From the NCBI GenBank assembly GCA_900539715.1, contig UQDA01000014.1:8232-72231 (forward strand): a stretch of 64,000 bases of DNA, read 5' to 3'. This stretch comes from an uncultured Lachnospiraceae bacterium (GTDB lineage: Bacteria; Bacillota; Clostridia; Lachnospirales; Lachnospiraceae). The notes beneath the pieces were generated by a model, which saw only the letters and a program-made list of their open reading frames with translations, was not told the origin of the DNA and ran no database searches. Both the position numbers and the translations under genes were made by a program. Shown piece after piece: positions 40,601-49,217 of this stretch. The first letter of the stretch is position 1. Each line of letters starts with the position of its first letter.

Positions 40601-41989
40601 ATGAGCATACAAAAAAACTGCGGCATCGGACGGATAGTGGAAAAGCAGAGAGTCTTTTTTGAATCGGGAAAGACGTTCGATCTGGGATTCCGTAAGGCAG
40701 CCTTAAAGAGGCTGGAGCGTGCGATCTCAGAGCTTGAAGGGGAGATATGCGAAGCATTGGCGAAGGATCTGGGAAAATCCCGCACGGAAGGCTATATGTG
40801 CGAAGTCGGGCTGACGCTGGGCGAGATACGGGAGCAGAGGAGGAATCTGCGCAGATGGAGCCGGACAGAGCGGACAGGTGCAGGGCTGGCAAATTTCCCG
40901 GCAAAGGGATATATCGTGCAGGAGCCTTACGGCACAGTGCTCATCATGTCTCCGTGGAATTATCCGTTCATGCTGGCGATAGAGCCGCTGGCAGGGGCAA
41001 TAGCGGCGGGAAACTGCTGCGTAATAAAGCCTTCAGCTTATTCGCCTGCGACGTCGGCGGTCATTGCAAAGCTGATACGAAAGACCTTTCCCGAAGGATA
41101 TGTAACGGTGATAGAGGGCGGACGAAAGGAAAATGCAGAGCTTCTGGAGCAGAGATTTGATTATATCTTTTTTACGGGGAGCGTATCCGTTGGAAAACTT
41201 GTGATGGAAAAGGCGGCGGCGCATCTGACGCCGGTTTCTCTGGAGCTGGGGGGAAAGAGCCCCTGCATTGTAGACAGCACGGCGAAAATCCCGCTGGCTG
41301 CACGGCGGATTGTATTCGGAAAATTTTTAAACTGCGGACAGACGTGTGTCGCGCCGGATTATGTTCTCGTGGAAGAGAGCGTGAAGGAGGAATTATTAAA
41401 GGAGCTTATCCGCTGGACGAAGAAGATGTACGGTGACGCTCTGGAAAATGCAGATTATGGAAGGATTGTAAATAAGAAACACTTTGAACGGGTCAGAGCG
41501 CTGATAGATGAAAGGCATGTGGTGTTTGGAGGAGAAGCAAGAGAGGAGACGCTGCAGATCCAGCCGACGATACTGTTTCCGGTGTCAGAAACAGACGCAT
41601 GTATGCAGGAGGAGATTTTCGGACCGATTCTGCCAGTCATTCCGGTAAAGGATATGGAGGCGGCACGTGCGTTCGTGAAACGGCGTCCACATCCGCTTGC
41701 CTGTTACGTTTTTACGAACAGCAGAAAGACAGAGCGGATGTTTATGAAGGAAACGGCGTTTGGCGGAGGCTGCATCAATGACACGATCATGCATCTGACT
41801 CCGTCAAAGCTTCCGTTTGGCGGAGTGGGCAGCAGCGGTATGGGTTCCTATCATGGCAAAAAGAGTTTCGAGACGTTCAGCCATGCAAAGAGCATATTGA
41901 AAAAATCCACATTTCTTGATGTGACAGCACGGTATCAGCCATACAAAGGATGGAAACGTTTACTCATCAGGATGATTGGAAACAGATAA
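40601..41989 (+). CDS. Aldehyde dehydrogenase (class 3 type)
   Basis: 462 residues from ATG 40601 behind AGAGGG; an upstream frame in the same phase has no site. Catalytic Cys249 lies in NCGQTCVAPDY, and the acidic residue in LELGGKSP; PWNYPF and FFTGSVSVGK form the nucleotide and structural motifs. The C-terminal phrase GGGCINDTIMHL and PFGGVGSSGMGSYHGK match YwdH/class 3 fatty-aldehyde dehydrogenases, which have a hydrophobic C-terminus. Oxidation of medium or long-chain aldehydes is likely; the electron acceptor is NAD(P). It probably forms a single-gene unit. Confidence 0.9.
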   Translation: MSIQKNCGIGRIVEKQRVFFESGKTFDLGFRKAALKRLERAISELEGEICEALAKDLGKSRTEGYMCEVGLTLGEIREQRRNLRRWSRTERTGAGLANFPAKGYIVQEPYGTVLIMSPWNYPFMLAIEPLAGAIAAGNCCVIKPSAYSPATSAVIAKLIRKTFPEGYVTVIEGGRKENAELLEQRFDYIFFTGSVSVGKLVMEKAAAHLTPVSLELGGKSPCIVDSTAKIPLAARRIVFGKFLNCGQTCVAPDYVLVEESVKEELLKELIRWTKKMYGDALENADYGRIVNKKHFERVRALIDERHVVFGGEAREETLQIQPTILFPVSETDACMQEEIFGPILPVIPVKDMEAARAFVKRRPHPLACYVFTNSRKTERMFMKETAFGGGCINDTIMHLTPSKLPFGGVGSSGMGSYHGKKSFETFSHAKSILKKSTFLDVTARYQPYKGWKRLLIRMIGNR

Positions 41990-42071
41990 CGGACGCAGAA
42001 AAACAGCTGGCATACCTCGTCCCCTTCCCGCATAGATTTTAAAGAAAAATGCGGGGACAAGGAGTGGGAGG

Positions 42072-44816
42072 ATGTTTGAGACAAGAACAGTGCGGGAAGT
42101 AGGCGAACAGCTGGGTGCAGATGTGAAGGATGGACTGACGGAAGCAGAGGCAGAGCAGAGGCTTTTGGAGAACGGACCAAATGAATTAAAGGAAAGCAAA
42201 AAGAGAACGGCGGTGCAGGCGTTTCTGGAGCAGCTGAACGACCCATTGATATATGTGCTCCTGGCTGCGGCGGCGGTCTCTTTTTTGCTGCACGAATACA
42301 GCGATGCAGTCATCATCCTGGCAGTGGTATGCTTAAACGCGGCGGTAGGCGTGCTTCAGGAGGGAAAAGCGCAGAAAGCGCTGGATTCCTTAAAAAAACT
42401 GACCCGTCCGAAGGCGTTGGTGATACGGGACGGACGGGAGAGGGAGATAGAGGCGTCGGGGCTTGTGTGCGGCGATCTGGTATGCCTGACTGCGGGGTGT
42501 CAGGTACCTGCGGACATAAGACTGACCGAGGTGGAAAACCTGAGAGTGGAGGAATCGGCGCTGACAGGAGAGACGATTCCTGTGCTTAAGCATGCAGAGG
42601 AGATAAAGACTGCCGGACGCAGGGAAATTCCTCTGGGTGACCGGAAAAATATGGCGTTTATGTCAACAATCGTGACTGCCGGCAGAGCAAAAGGGGTGGT
42701 AACTGCGGCGGGAATGGAGACGCAGATCGGCAGGATAGCGGCGATGATGAGCGAGAGCCGGGAGGAGATGACTCCTTTGCAGAAGCGTTTGGGCGATCTG
42801 GGAAAGCTTTTGAGTATCCTTTCTCTCGGTATCTGCATGGCATTGTTCTTTATCGCCGTGTGGCAGAAGAGGGATGTGTTTGAAATGCTTCTGACAGCGA
42901 TTTCGCTGGCGGTAGCGGCAGTCCCGGAGGGACTTCCCGCAGTAGTCACGCTTTGCCTTGCCCTGAGTGTGACGAGGATGGTAAAGGTCAATACTATTGT
43001 CAGACGTCTTCCCTGTGTGGAAACGCTGGGGGCAGTAAATGTGGTCTGTTCGGATAAAACAGGGACATTGACGAAAAACCGTATGACAGTGGAAAAGTGC
43101 TTTGTAAATCTTTGTGAGGAAAAACCGTCCGAAAGTCCGGTGTGGAAGGAGTTTTTCAGGGCGGCGGTACTGTGCAACGACGCGAGAATAGGAGAAGAAA
43201 GGATAGGAGATCCGACGGAGCTCGCACTTTTGGACTTTGCTGCCCAAAACGGAGTATTCCGTGAAAAAGAGGAGCTGGGATTTCCGCGCCGGGCAGAGCT
43301 TGCGTTCGATTCTGACAGGAAAATGATGACGACCTTTCATAGGAACGGGGCGGGCGGGGTGTGCTATACAAAGGGCGCACCTGACCGTGTGTTGAAATGC
43401 TGCAGGTTTATCATGGACAGAGGAAAAAGGATGCCGATGACATCAGAGCACAGACGCAGGGTTGAGCGCTGTATCCGGGAAATGTCCGGCGAGGCACTGC
43501 GGACGTTGGCTGTGGCAAAAAAGGATGGTTCTCTTGCAGATGGGGAAACAGGACTGACATTTCTGGGGATACTGGGAATGAAGGATCCGATTCGTCCCGA
43601 AGCGCAGGAGGCGGTGGAGACGTTCCGGAATGCCGGCGTAAAAACGGTGATGATAACAGGGGATCATGCCGGTACGGCGTTTGCCATTGGCAGGCAGCTG
43701 GGGCTCGTATCGCGGATGGAAGAGTGTATGACGGGAGAAGAGCTTTCGGAGCTTTCACAGGAGCAGCTTTCGGAAAGGCTGGACAGGGTCCGGGTGTTTG
43801 CAAGGGTTTCTCCGGCACATAAGGTACAGATTGTGCGAGCATTTAAAAAGAGAGGAAACATCGTGGCTATGACCGGAGACGGAGTCAATGATGCGCCCTC
43901 TCTGAAAGCTGCAGATGTTGGAATCGCTATGGGAAAGGGAGGCACGGACGTGGCGCGTCAGGCATCCGACCTGATTTTGACAGATGATAACTTTGCAACG
44001 ATACGCAGGGCGATAGAGGAAGGCAGAGGCGTTTATGAAAATATAAAAAAATCTGTTATCTTTCTGCTCTCCTCCAATCTGGGAGAAATCTTGACGATGT
44101 TCACAGCGGTCATTGTGGGGCTTCCGTCGCCGTTGAGATCCAGCCATATCCTCTGGATAAATCTGATTACCGATTCGCTTCCGGCGCTGGCGCTTGGCGT
44201 GGATAAAAACGATGGGAACAGGCTTATGGCTCGGCCTCCGCGCAAACCGGAGGAAAGTCTGTTTTCGGACGGCGGGATGAGGAGGACATTTTTGTATGGA
44301 GCGCTGATAGCGGGGATCAGCCTGACGGCCTTTTTTACAGTGCCGTGGATATTGTTAAAGCAGACAGGAATACCATTTTCGCCGGGGCGGATAAGGGAGC
44401 TTTTGGAAAACGGAGAGATATTACTGCGTTCCCAGACGTATGCGTTTACCGTGCTCGGCATGTCCCAGCTGTTTCATGCGGTGGGGATGCGGGATGTAAA
44501 AAAATCGGTATTCCGAATGAATGTATTTGAAAACAAACTGATGCTCGCCGCCTGTGCAGCGGGGCTTATCCTGCAGGCGGCGGTAACGGAAGTGCCGTTT
44601 TTGGTAGGAATGTTTTCAACGGTGCGCCTTTCGGGAAGAGAATGGGGATATCTGGCGGGGCTTGCGGCATTTCCGATGGTTGCGCACGAGCTGGCAGTGC
44701 TTTTTATGGAAAAGGAAGAAAAGAATCAGTCATATCCGGACAGCAGGGAAAATATATTGGAACATGACAGGGACATGCGCCCGGGAAACAGAGGCAGACA
44801 GGAGGGATGGATGTGA
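42072..44816 (+). CDS. P-type Ca2+-transporting ATPase (type IIA)
   Basis: 914 residues, ATG 42072 behind GGGAGG. Motifs: actuator LTGETIPVLK, helix-4 VAAVPEGLPAVV, CSDKTGTLTKNRM, KGAPDR and TGDGVNDAPSLKAADVGIAMG, with ten membrane helices and two cation-site regions. The PEGLPAVV variant is closer to Ca2+ pumps than the paralogue at 25206 (PEGLAAVV). A hydrophilic tail of about 35 residues follows the last helix. No riboswitch precedes it. The gene runs into spoIIIAA, overlapping it by 4 to 10 bases, so spoIIIA can be transcribed with it. A link to calcium supply for the spore is possible but inferred. Confidence 0.9.
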   Translation: MFETRTVREVGEQLGADVKDGLTEAEAEQRLLENGPNELKESKKRTAVQAFLEQLNDPLIYVLLAAAAVSFLLHEYSDAVIILAVVCLNAAVGVLQEGKAQKALDSLKKLTRPKALVIRDGREREIEASGLVCGDLVCLTAGCQVPADIRLTEVENLRVEESALTGETIPVLKHAEEIKTAGRREIPLGDRKNMAFMSTIVTAGRAKGVVTAAGMETQIGRIAAMMSESREEMTPLQKRLGDLGKLLSILSLGICMALFFIAVWQKRDVFEMLLTAISLAVAAVPEGLPAVVTLCLALSVTRMVKVNTIVRRLPCVETLGAVNVVCSDKTGTLTKNRMTVEKCFVNLCEEKPSESPVWKEFFRAAVLCNDARIGEERIGDPTELALLDFAAQNGVFREKEELGFPRRAELAFDSDRKMMTTFHRNGAGGVCYTKGAPDRVLKCCRFIMDRGKRMPMTSEHRRRVERCIREMSGEALRTLAVAKKDGSLADGETGLTFLGILGMKDPIRPEAQEAVETFRNAGVKTVMITGDHAGTAFAIGRQLGLVSRMEECMTGEELSELSQEQLSERLDRVRVFARVSPAHKVQIVRAFKKRGNIVAMTGDGVNDAPSLKAADVGIAMGKGGTDVARQASDLILTDDNFATIRRAIEEGRGVYENIKKSVIFLLSSNLGEILTMFTAVIVGLPSPLRSSHILWINLITDSLPALALGVDKNDGNRLMARPPRKPEESLFSDGGMRRTFLYGALIAGISLTAFFTVPWILLKQTGIPFSPGRIRELLENGEILLRSQTYAFTVLGMSQLFHAVGMRDVKKSVFRMNVFENKLMLAACAAGLILQAAVTEVPFLVGMFSTVRLSGREWGYLAGLAAFPMVAHELAVLFMEKEEKNQSYPDSRENILEHDRDMRPGNRGRQEGWM
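44730..44758 (+). promoter_or_regulatory. Candidate sigma-E promoter inside the ATPase gene, for spoIIIA
   Basis: TCATATC (44730-44736) matches the sigma-E -35 consensus at 6 of 7, a 14-base spacer follows, then AATATATT (44751-44758) matches the -10 at 5 of 8. It lies about 50 bases before spoIIIAA. spoIIIA is sigma-E dependent in Bacillus. Confidence 0.4.
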
Positions 44817-45775
44817 CGGATAAAATACAGGAGCAGGTGCTGAGCCTGTTCCCGGAATATCTGAGATTTCGGTGGAAGAAGGCGGCACAGGCGGCAAAAG
44901 GGCTGCAGGAGATACGGCTGCGGGCAAAAAGGCCGGTCATCCTTTTGCTTGACGGAAAAGAGTGGTTTATGGAGGAATCCGGCGGGCTCACAATGGATGC
45001 AGAACGGGCAAGGCATCTTCCCGAGGAGGAGCTGGAGGCGGTGCTGAAGCACATCTGCAAGTATTCTCTTTACGCCTATGAGGAAGAGTTTTCAAAAGGA
45101 TTTATCAGCGCAGAGGGTGGTTTCAGAGTAGGAATTGCAGGAGAAGTCCTTATGAGAAGGGATGGGACGGTTAAAAATATCCGCAGCGTTTCAAGCCTGA
45201 ACATCCGTGTGGCGCACGAGATATGCGGCGCAGGCGCGGGAGTCCTTCCGTATCTGTACGAAAAGGGGAGACTTGTGAGTACGCTGATCGTGTCACCGCC
45301 GGGATGCGGAAAGACAACGCTTTTGCGGGATTTGATACGGCTTATATCGAACGGGGATAAAGACCGTATGGGGATGACGGTCGGCGTGGTGGACGAACGT
45401 TCGGAGCTGGCTGGCTGTGTGAGAGGAATTCCGGAAAATGATCTGGGATTTCGGACGGACGTGTTGGACGGATGCCCGAAGGATGTGGGCATGATGATGC
45501 TCCTTCGGTCGATGTCACCTCAGGTAGTGGCTGTAGACGAGCTTGGGAGCGAGGCGGACGTGCGGGCGCTGGAGCAGGTCATGAAATGCGGCTGCAGCGT
45601 GCTGGCGACGATACATGCAGGCTCTTACGAAGAGCTCCGACAAAAACAGTTTATGGAAAAGCTCATGGAAGGCAGGGCGTTTGGACGCTATCTGGTACTG
45701 GGGCGCAGAAACGGACATTTTTTGACGGAGGAAGTGCTGGACCGGGATGGAAGATGTCTGGCGGAGGCGCTGTGA
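44813..45775 (+). CDS. spoIIIAA: Stage III sporulation protein AA, AAA+ ATPase
   Basis: 320 residues from GTG 44813, 7 bases after AGGAGG; ATG 44807 is too close to that site but remains possible. A secretion-type ATPase: Walker A SPPGCGKTTLL, GVVDERSELAG and the Walker B region MSPQVVAVDELG. SpoIIIAA is thought to be the ATPase that drives the SpoIIIA-SpoIIQ channel complex joining mother cell and forespore. First of eight contiguous spoIIIA genes. Confidence 0.96.
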   Translation: MTDKIQEQVLSLFPEYLRFRWKKAAQAAKGLQEIRLRAKRPVILLLDGKEWFMEESGGLTMDAERARHLPEEELEAVLKHICKYSLYAYEEEFSKGFISAEGGFRVGIAGEVLMRRDGTVKNIRSVSSLNIRVAHEICGAGAGVLPYLYEKGRLVSTLIVSPPGCGKTTLLRDLIRLISNGDKDRMGMTVGVVDERSELAGCVRGIPENDLGFRTDVLDGCPKDVGMMMLLRSMSPQVVAVDELGSEADVRALEQVMKCGCSVLATIHAGSYEELRQKQFMEKLMEGRAFGRYLVLGRRNGHFLTEEVLDRDGRCLAEAL

Positions 45776-46317
45776 TGCTGTCGGCGGTCGGCGCGTGTGT
45801 AACGGTTGCCGGGAGTATAGGGGCAGGATATTGTCTTTGCCGGGAAAAGAGCGAGCGCGCCGCGCAGCTTTTTCTGCTGGGACAGATGTTTGAGATGACG
45901 GCAGGGGAAATAGGATACAGCCGGAGCTTTCTGCCGGATATTTTTTCAGAGACGGGCAGGCGGCTTGGCAGGGCGCAAAAGGGGGCTTCCGCAGAGCTGG
46001 GAAGCGTTCTTGTCCGTGCCGGGGAGCGGATGCTGGACGAAAAGGGGCAGCCGGTGGAAACGATATGGAAAGAGGAAATGGGCGTATTTTTAAAAAAGCT
46101 GCTTTTGACGGCAGACGAGGAGAGAGAGGTTCTTTCCTTTCCGGATGCAGTCTGTTATCTGGACGGGGAACGGCAGAAGCAGGCGGTAGAACGGTTTGCG
46201 GTGATTTTTCGGGAACGTGCAGAGGAAGCTTTAAAAAAGGCAGGACAGGAAAAGAGGACGGTGATGGCGGTAAGCGCGGCATGCGGGATGCTGACAGCGC
46301 TGCTTTTGATACGATAA
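45775..46317 (+). CDS. spoIIIAB: Stage III sporulation protein AB
   Basis: 180 residues. ATG 45775 overlaps the spoIIIAA stop (TGATG) and has GGAGG at 45763-45767. Upstream in-frame codons are shadow of spoIIIAA. One N-terminal membrane helix, a long charged cytoplasmic part (FEMTAGEIGYSRSFLPDIF) and a second hydrophobic C-terminus resemble GspF-like secretion proteins, the group SpoIIIAB is related to. It would support the ATPase in the mother-cell membrane. Confidence 0.9.
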   Translation: MLSAVGACVTVAGSIGAGYCLCREKSERAAQLFLLGQMFEMTAGEIGYSRSFLPDIFSETGRRLGRAQKGASAELGSVLVRAGERMLDEKGQPVETIWKEEMGVFLKKLLLTADEEREVLSFPDAVCYLDGERQKQAVERFAVIFRERAEEALKKAGQEKRTVMAVSAACGMLTALLLIR

Positions 46318-46379
46318 AACGGTCTCCGGCAGCGAGCGGGCAGTCAATAGAATGGAAAGGAAAGGTACAGGGAAGGCAG

Positions 46380-46574
46380 ATGGAAGTCGGGCTGATCTTT
46401 AAAATTGCAGCGGTGGGGATTTTGGTGACTATTTTAAGTCAGGTGTTAAAGCACAGCGGCAGGGAAGAGCATGCTTTTTTGCTTTCGCTGGCGGCTTTGC
46501 TCTTAGTGCTTGGCTGGATAGTTCCATACATATATGATCTGTTTTCGAGTATCCAGACGCTGTTTTCACTGTAA
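46380..46574 (+). CDS. spoIIIAC: Stage III sporulation protein AC
   Basis: 64 residues, ATG 46380 behind GGGAAGG. Two hydrophobic segments (FKIAAVGILVTILSQVL and LLSLAALLLVLGWIVPYI) separated by a short polar turn KHSGREEHA. The length and the pattern match SpoIIIAC, a very small membrane subunit of the SpoIIIA channel. The short size hides the gene within a longer frame that is not real upstream. Confidence 0.92.
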   Translation: MEVGLIFKIAAVGILVTILSQVLKHSGREEHAFLLSLAALLLVLGWIVPYIYDLFSSIQTLFSL

Positions 46575-46585
46575 GGGCGGGATAA

Positions 46586-46972
46586 ATGGAATTTGTTCGT
46601 GTAGGGGCGGTCGCCCTGGTGGGGGTGATGATAGCCGTTTCGTTTAAAGGAGGACGGCAGGAATACAGTCTTTATCTGGGTGGAGCGGTATGTCTGTTGA
46701 TATTTACCTGCACCGTCGCCTATATGGGGCAGGCGGAATCCCAGTTGGCCATGCTGTGGAGGCAGATAGCCTCGGGAGGACGTTATGCTGCGCTTTTGTT
46801 AAAGGTGGTCGGTATCACCTGGATATGTGAGTTTGTGGCGGGGATATGCAGGGATAGCGGATTTTCCGCAGTGGCGTCGCAGGTTGAGCTGTTTGGAAAG
46901 ATTGCTATCCTGTTTGCGGGGATGCCGGTCTTTCTGGCGCTGGCGGAGACAATCGCCGGATTTGCGGGGTGA
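46586..46972 (+). CDS. spoIIIAD: Stage III sporulation protein AD
   Basis: 128 residues, ATG 46586 behind GGGCGG. Four hydrophobic segments are visible, with ITWICEFVAGICRDSGFSAVASQVELFGKIAIL as the conserved block (shortened: FVAGICRDSGFSA). It is related to SpoIIIAC by partial duplication in the family. Membrane component of the channel. It is 11 bases after spoIIIAC and overlaps the next start. Confidence 0.92.
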   Translation: MEFVRVGAVALVGVMIAVSFKGGRQEYSLYLGGAVCLLIFTCTVAYMGQAESQLAMLWRQIASGGRYAALLLKVVGITWICEFVAGICRDSGFSAVASQVELFGKIAILFAGMPVFLALAETIAGFAG

Positions 46973-46974
46973 AC

Positions 46975-48027
46975 ATGGAGCATTATCTGGAACAGTTGAA
47001 TCTGACGGAAATGATGGCGGAGCTGGACGGATATTTTACAGGCTTTTCGTGGAATATGCAGGAAATATTCGGACAGATATTAAAAGGAAATTTCAGGAAA
47101 ACACTGGAAATGGCGGGCGATGGGATAAGACAGGGGATTTGGGCGGAGTTGGGGGGATTTCGGGGGCTTCTGGCATCTCTTCTTGTGATCGGGCTTTTGT
47201 CTGTGCTTGTATCGGTTTTTATGACCAGCTTTGAAAATCATCAGACCGCGCAGATAGCTCATTATATTTTTTATCTGCTTCTGATGACGGTACTTTTAAA
47301 GATTTTTTCGGCGGGATATGAGCTGGCAGAGCAAAGCCTGACGGCGATGACAGGGGTATCGAGACTGACGCTCCCGGCGCTGTGTCTGTCGCTTGGACCG
47401 GCTGCGGGGAGCATCACGGCGGCAGGATATTATGAGCTGGCGCTTGTGCTGATATTTCTGGTGGAAACCTTTTTGCTGAATATCTGTCTGCCATTGATGC
47501 CGGTGTTTATGCTGCTTCTTTTGATGAACGGGGTATGGGAGGAGGGGCGCCTTTCTTCTTTGGCGTCGCTGCTGGAAAAGGGGGTTGTTTTTGCGTCAAA
47601 GTGCTGCATTGGGGCGGTGACCGGGCTGGGAGTTTTGCAGTCCATGGTAGCCCCGGCGCTGGACAGCTTAAAGCGCACGACGGCGCAGAAGGCGGTTTCG
47701 GCTATCCCTGCGCTGGGAGATTTGGCGGAGGGGACGACGCAGATATTGATTGGGTCGGCGGTGCTCGTCAAAAACAGCGTCGGACTGTTTACCGTCGTCT
47801 TACTGACAGCGCTTCTTGCTGTCCCGTTTTTTAAAATATTTGCTTATGGTGTTTTATTAAAGACAGCGGGCGCGCTTATCGGTATTGTCGCGGACAAAAG
47901 GCTCGTGGGGTGTATTGAACGGACGGCAGACGCAGTATTTTTGATGCTTCGGCTGGCGGTGTCCGGAGCAGCATGCTTTTTGATATTGACGGCTGTTGTG
48001 ATATGCCTGGTGCGGGGAGGCGGATAG
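46975..48027 (+). CDS. spoIIIAE: Stage III sporulation protein AE
   Basis: 350 residues from ATG 46975; a GTG at 46969 overlapping the spoIIIAD stop would add two residues and is also possible. The N-terminus is soluble and amphipathic, then six to eight hydrophobic segments run to the end, including LPALCLSLGPAAGSITAAGYYELALVLIF in the centre (shortened: GPAAGSITAAG). This is the largest multi-spanning subunit of the SpoIIIA complex. Two bases separate it from spoIIIAF. Confidence 0.93.
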   Translation: MEHYLEQLNLTEMMAELDGYFTGFSWNMQEIFGQILKGNFRKTLEMAGDGIRQGIWAELGGFRGLLASLLVIGLLSVLVSVFMTSFENHQTAQIAHYIFYLLLMTVLLKIFSAGYELAEQSLTAMTGVSRLTLPALCLSLGPAAGSITAAGYYELALVLIFLVETFLLNICLPLMPVFMLLLLMNGVWEEGRLSSLASLLEKGVVFASKCCIGAVTGLGVLQSMVAPALDSLKRTTAQKAVSAIPALGDLAEGTTQILIGSAVLVKNSVGLFTVVLLTALLAVPFFKIFAYGVLLKTAGALIGIVADKRLVGCIERTADAVFLMLRLAVSGAACFLILTAVVICLVRGGG

Positions 48028-48028
48028 C

Positions 48029-48613
48029 ATGAAAGATTTTTTGAGGCTTTTAAAGGATACAGCAGTATTTTTACTGGCGGCGCAGATGCTGATGCATTTT
48101 TTGCCTGCAAAAAAATATGAAAAATACGGGAAGCTGATGGTAAGCCTCATCGTTTTGTCGCAGCTTACGCTTCCGATTCTTTCAATCGTACAAAAAGATG
48201 CAACAGGGCAGTTCTGGAATGCATTCGGACATCTGGAGGAGGAAAACGAGATGTTTTCGGGGAGACTTGCTGCATTGGAGGGCACGGGAGAGGATGCGGT
48301 CAGAAACGGGATAGTGCAGTCGGTAGAGCAGAAGGTGGAGACCGTCGCAGCCAGGGCAGGGGTCGAGGTGGCGGATGTGCGGCTTAAGGAGGACGGCGTT
48401 GTATTAATAGAGGTAAAAAGGGCAGGGGCGCGGGACAGAGGGGATATCGTTCCGGTAAAGAAGGTCGTGATAGGAGCGGAAAACGGAGGGGGAGATCCAA
48501 TCCCGGCAGAGGGAGCAGCCTTAAAAGGCAGTATCCGCACGGATTTGGAAAAGCCTTTTGCCAAAGCGCTGGATATGCAGCAGGAGGCGGTGGAGGTGGT
48601 CGAGCTTGAATAA
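48029..48613 (+). CDS. spoIIIAF: Stage III sporulation protein AF
   Basis: 194 residues, ATG 48029 behind GGAGGCGG. Two N-terminal membrane helices (TAVFLLAAQMLMHFLP and YGKLMVSLIVLSQLTLPIL) lead into a soluble domain of about 140 residues with the ring-building fold expected of SpoIIIAF. It is a probable structural part of the trans-envelope channel. It overlaps spoIIIAG by 8 bases. Confidence 0.9.
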   Translation: MKDFLRLLKDTAVFLLAAQMLMHFLPAKKYEKYGKLMVSLIVLSQLTLPILSIVQKDATGQFWNAFGHLEEENEMFSGRLAALEGTGEDAVRNGIVQSVEQKVETVAARAGVEVADVRLKEDGVVLIEVKRAGARDRGDIVPVKKVVIGAENGGGDPIPAEGAALKGSIRTDLEKPFAKALDMQQEAVEVVELE

Positions 48614-49217
48614 GGTCTATGAGTGGTGCAGGGCACGGATGACGAAGGAAAATATGATCGTGCTGGCGCTGACGGGCGTGCTTTTGATGGTGGCAGCCAT
48701 TCCTGCAAACGGAGGGAAAAGAAATGAGAAGGAGCCGGCTGCGGCCGTTCAGTCAGACGGCATGAGCGGAAATGAGCAGGAACAGGGGACGGAGAGTCCG
48801 CCTGTCGGGCTGGAAAGACGCCTTGAAAAATTTCTTTCCTGCATGGACGGCGCAGGAAGGGTAAAGGTGATGATAACCTTTTCTTCATCCGAGGAGCAGA
48901 TCGTGGAAAAGGATGCTCCATCGGGCAGCATTTCACAGACGAGCGAGAACGATGGGTCGGGCGGTAGCAGGAGCGTTATGACAAAGCAGACACAGGAAAG
49001 CACAGTCTATGTGACAGGGCGTGACGGGACGCAGTCGCCGTATGTGTCAAAGACTCTTTCGGCCAGAGTCGAGGGAGTGACGGTGCTGGCAGAGGGCGGC
49101 GGTTCCCGGGCGGTACAGAAGAATATTACGGATGTGATAGAGGCATTATTTGGTATCGAGGCTCATAAAATTAAAGTAGCAAAACTAAAAGGGGAAGCAG
49201 AAGGGAGCAGAAATTGA
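48606..49217 (+). CDS. spoIIIAG: Stage III sporulation protein AG
   Basis: 203 residues from TTG 48606, with GGAGGTGG at 48593-48600. The reading frame continues upstream, but those codons are only shadow of spoIIIAF. One membrane helix (MIVLALTGVLLMVAAIP) is followed by an acidic linker and the C-terminal ring domain (RVKVMITFSSSEEQIV, then VEGVTVLAEGGGSRAVQKNI shortened to VLAEGGGSRAVQ). SpoIIIAG forms a large ring of the EscJ/PrgK type in the intermembrane space. A Ser/Gly-rich insert lies at about residues 105-125. Confidence 0.9.
   Translation: MNKVYEWCRARMTKENMIVLALTGVLLMVAAIPANGGKRNEKEPAAAVQSDGMSGNEQEQGTESPPVGLERRLEKFLSCMDGAGRVKVMITFSSSEEQIVEKDAPSGSISQTSENDGSGGSRSVMTKQTQESTVYVTGRDGTQSPYVSKTLSARVEGVTVLAEGGGSRAVQKNITDVIEALFGIEAHKIKVAKLKGEAEGSRN

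Noticed and set aside
45515..46282. Minus-strand frame of 255 codons over spoIIIAA-AB
   Set aside because: Proline- and arginine-rich antisense of sporulation genes; no start signal.
47857..48936. Minus-strand frame of 359 codons over spoIIIAE-AG
   Set aside because: Serine- and proline-rich low-complexity antisense, without ribosome site; three sporulation genes cover the plus strand.
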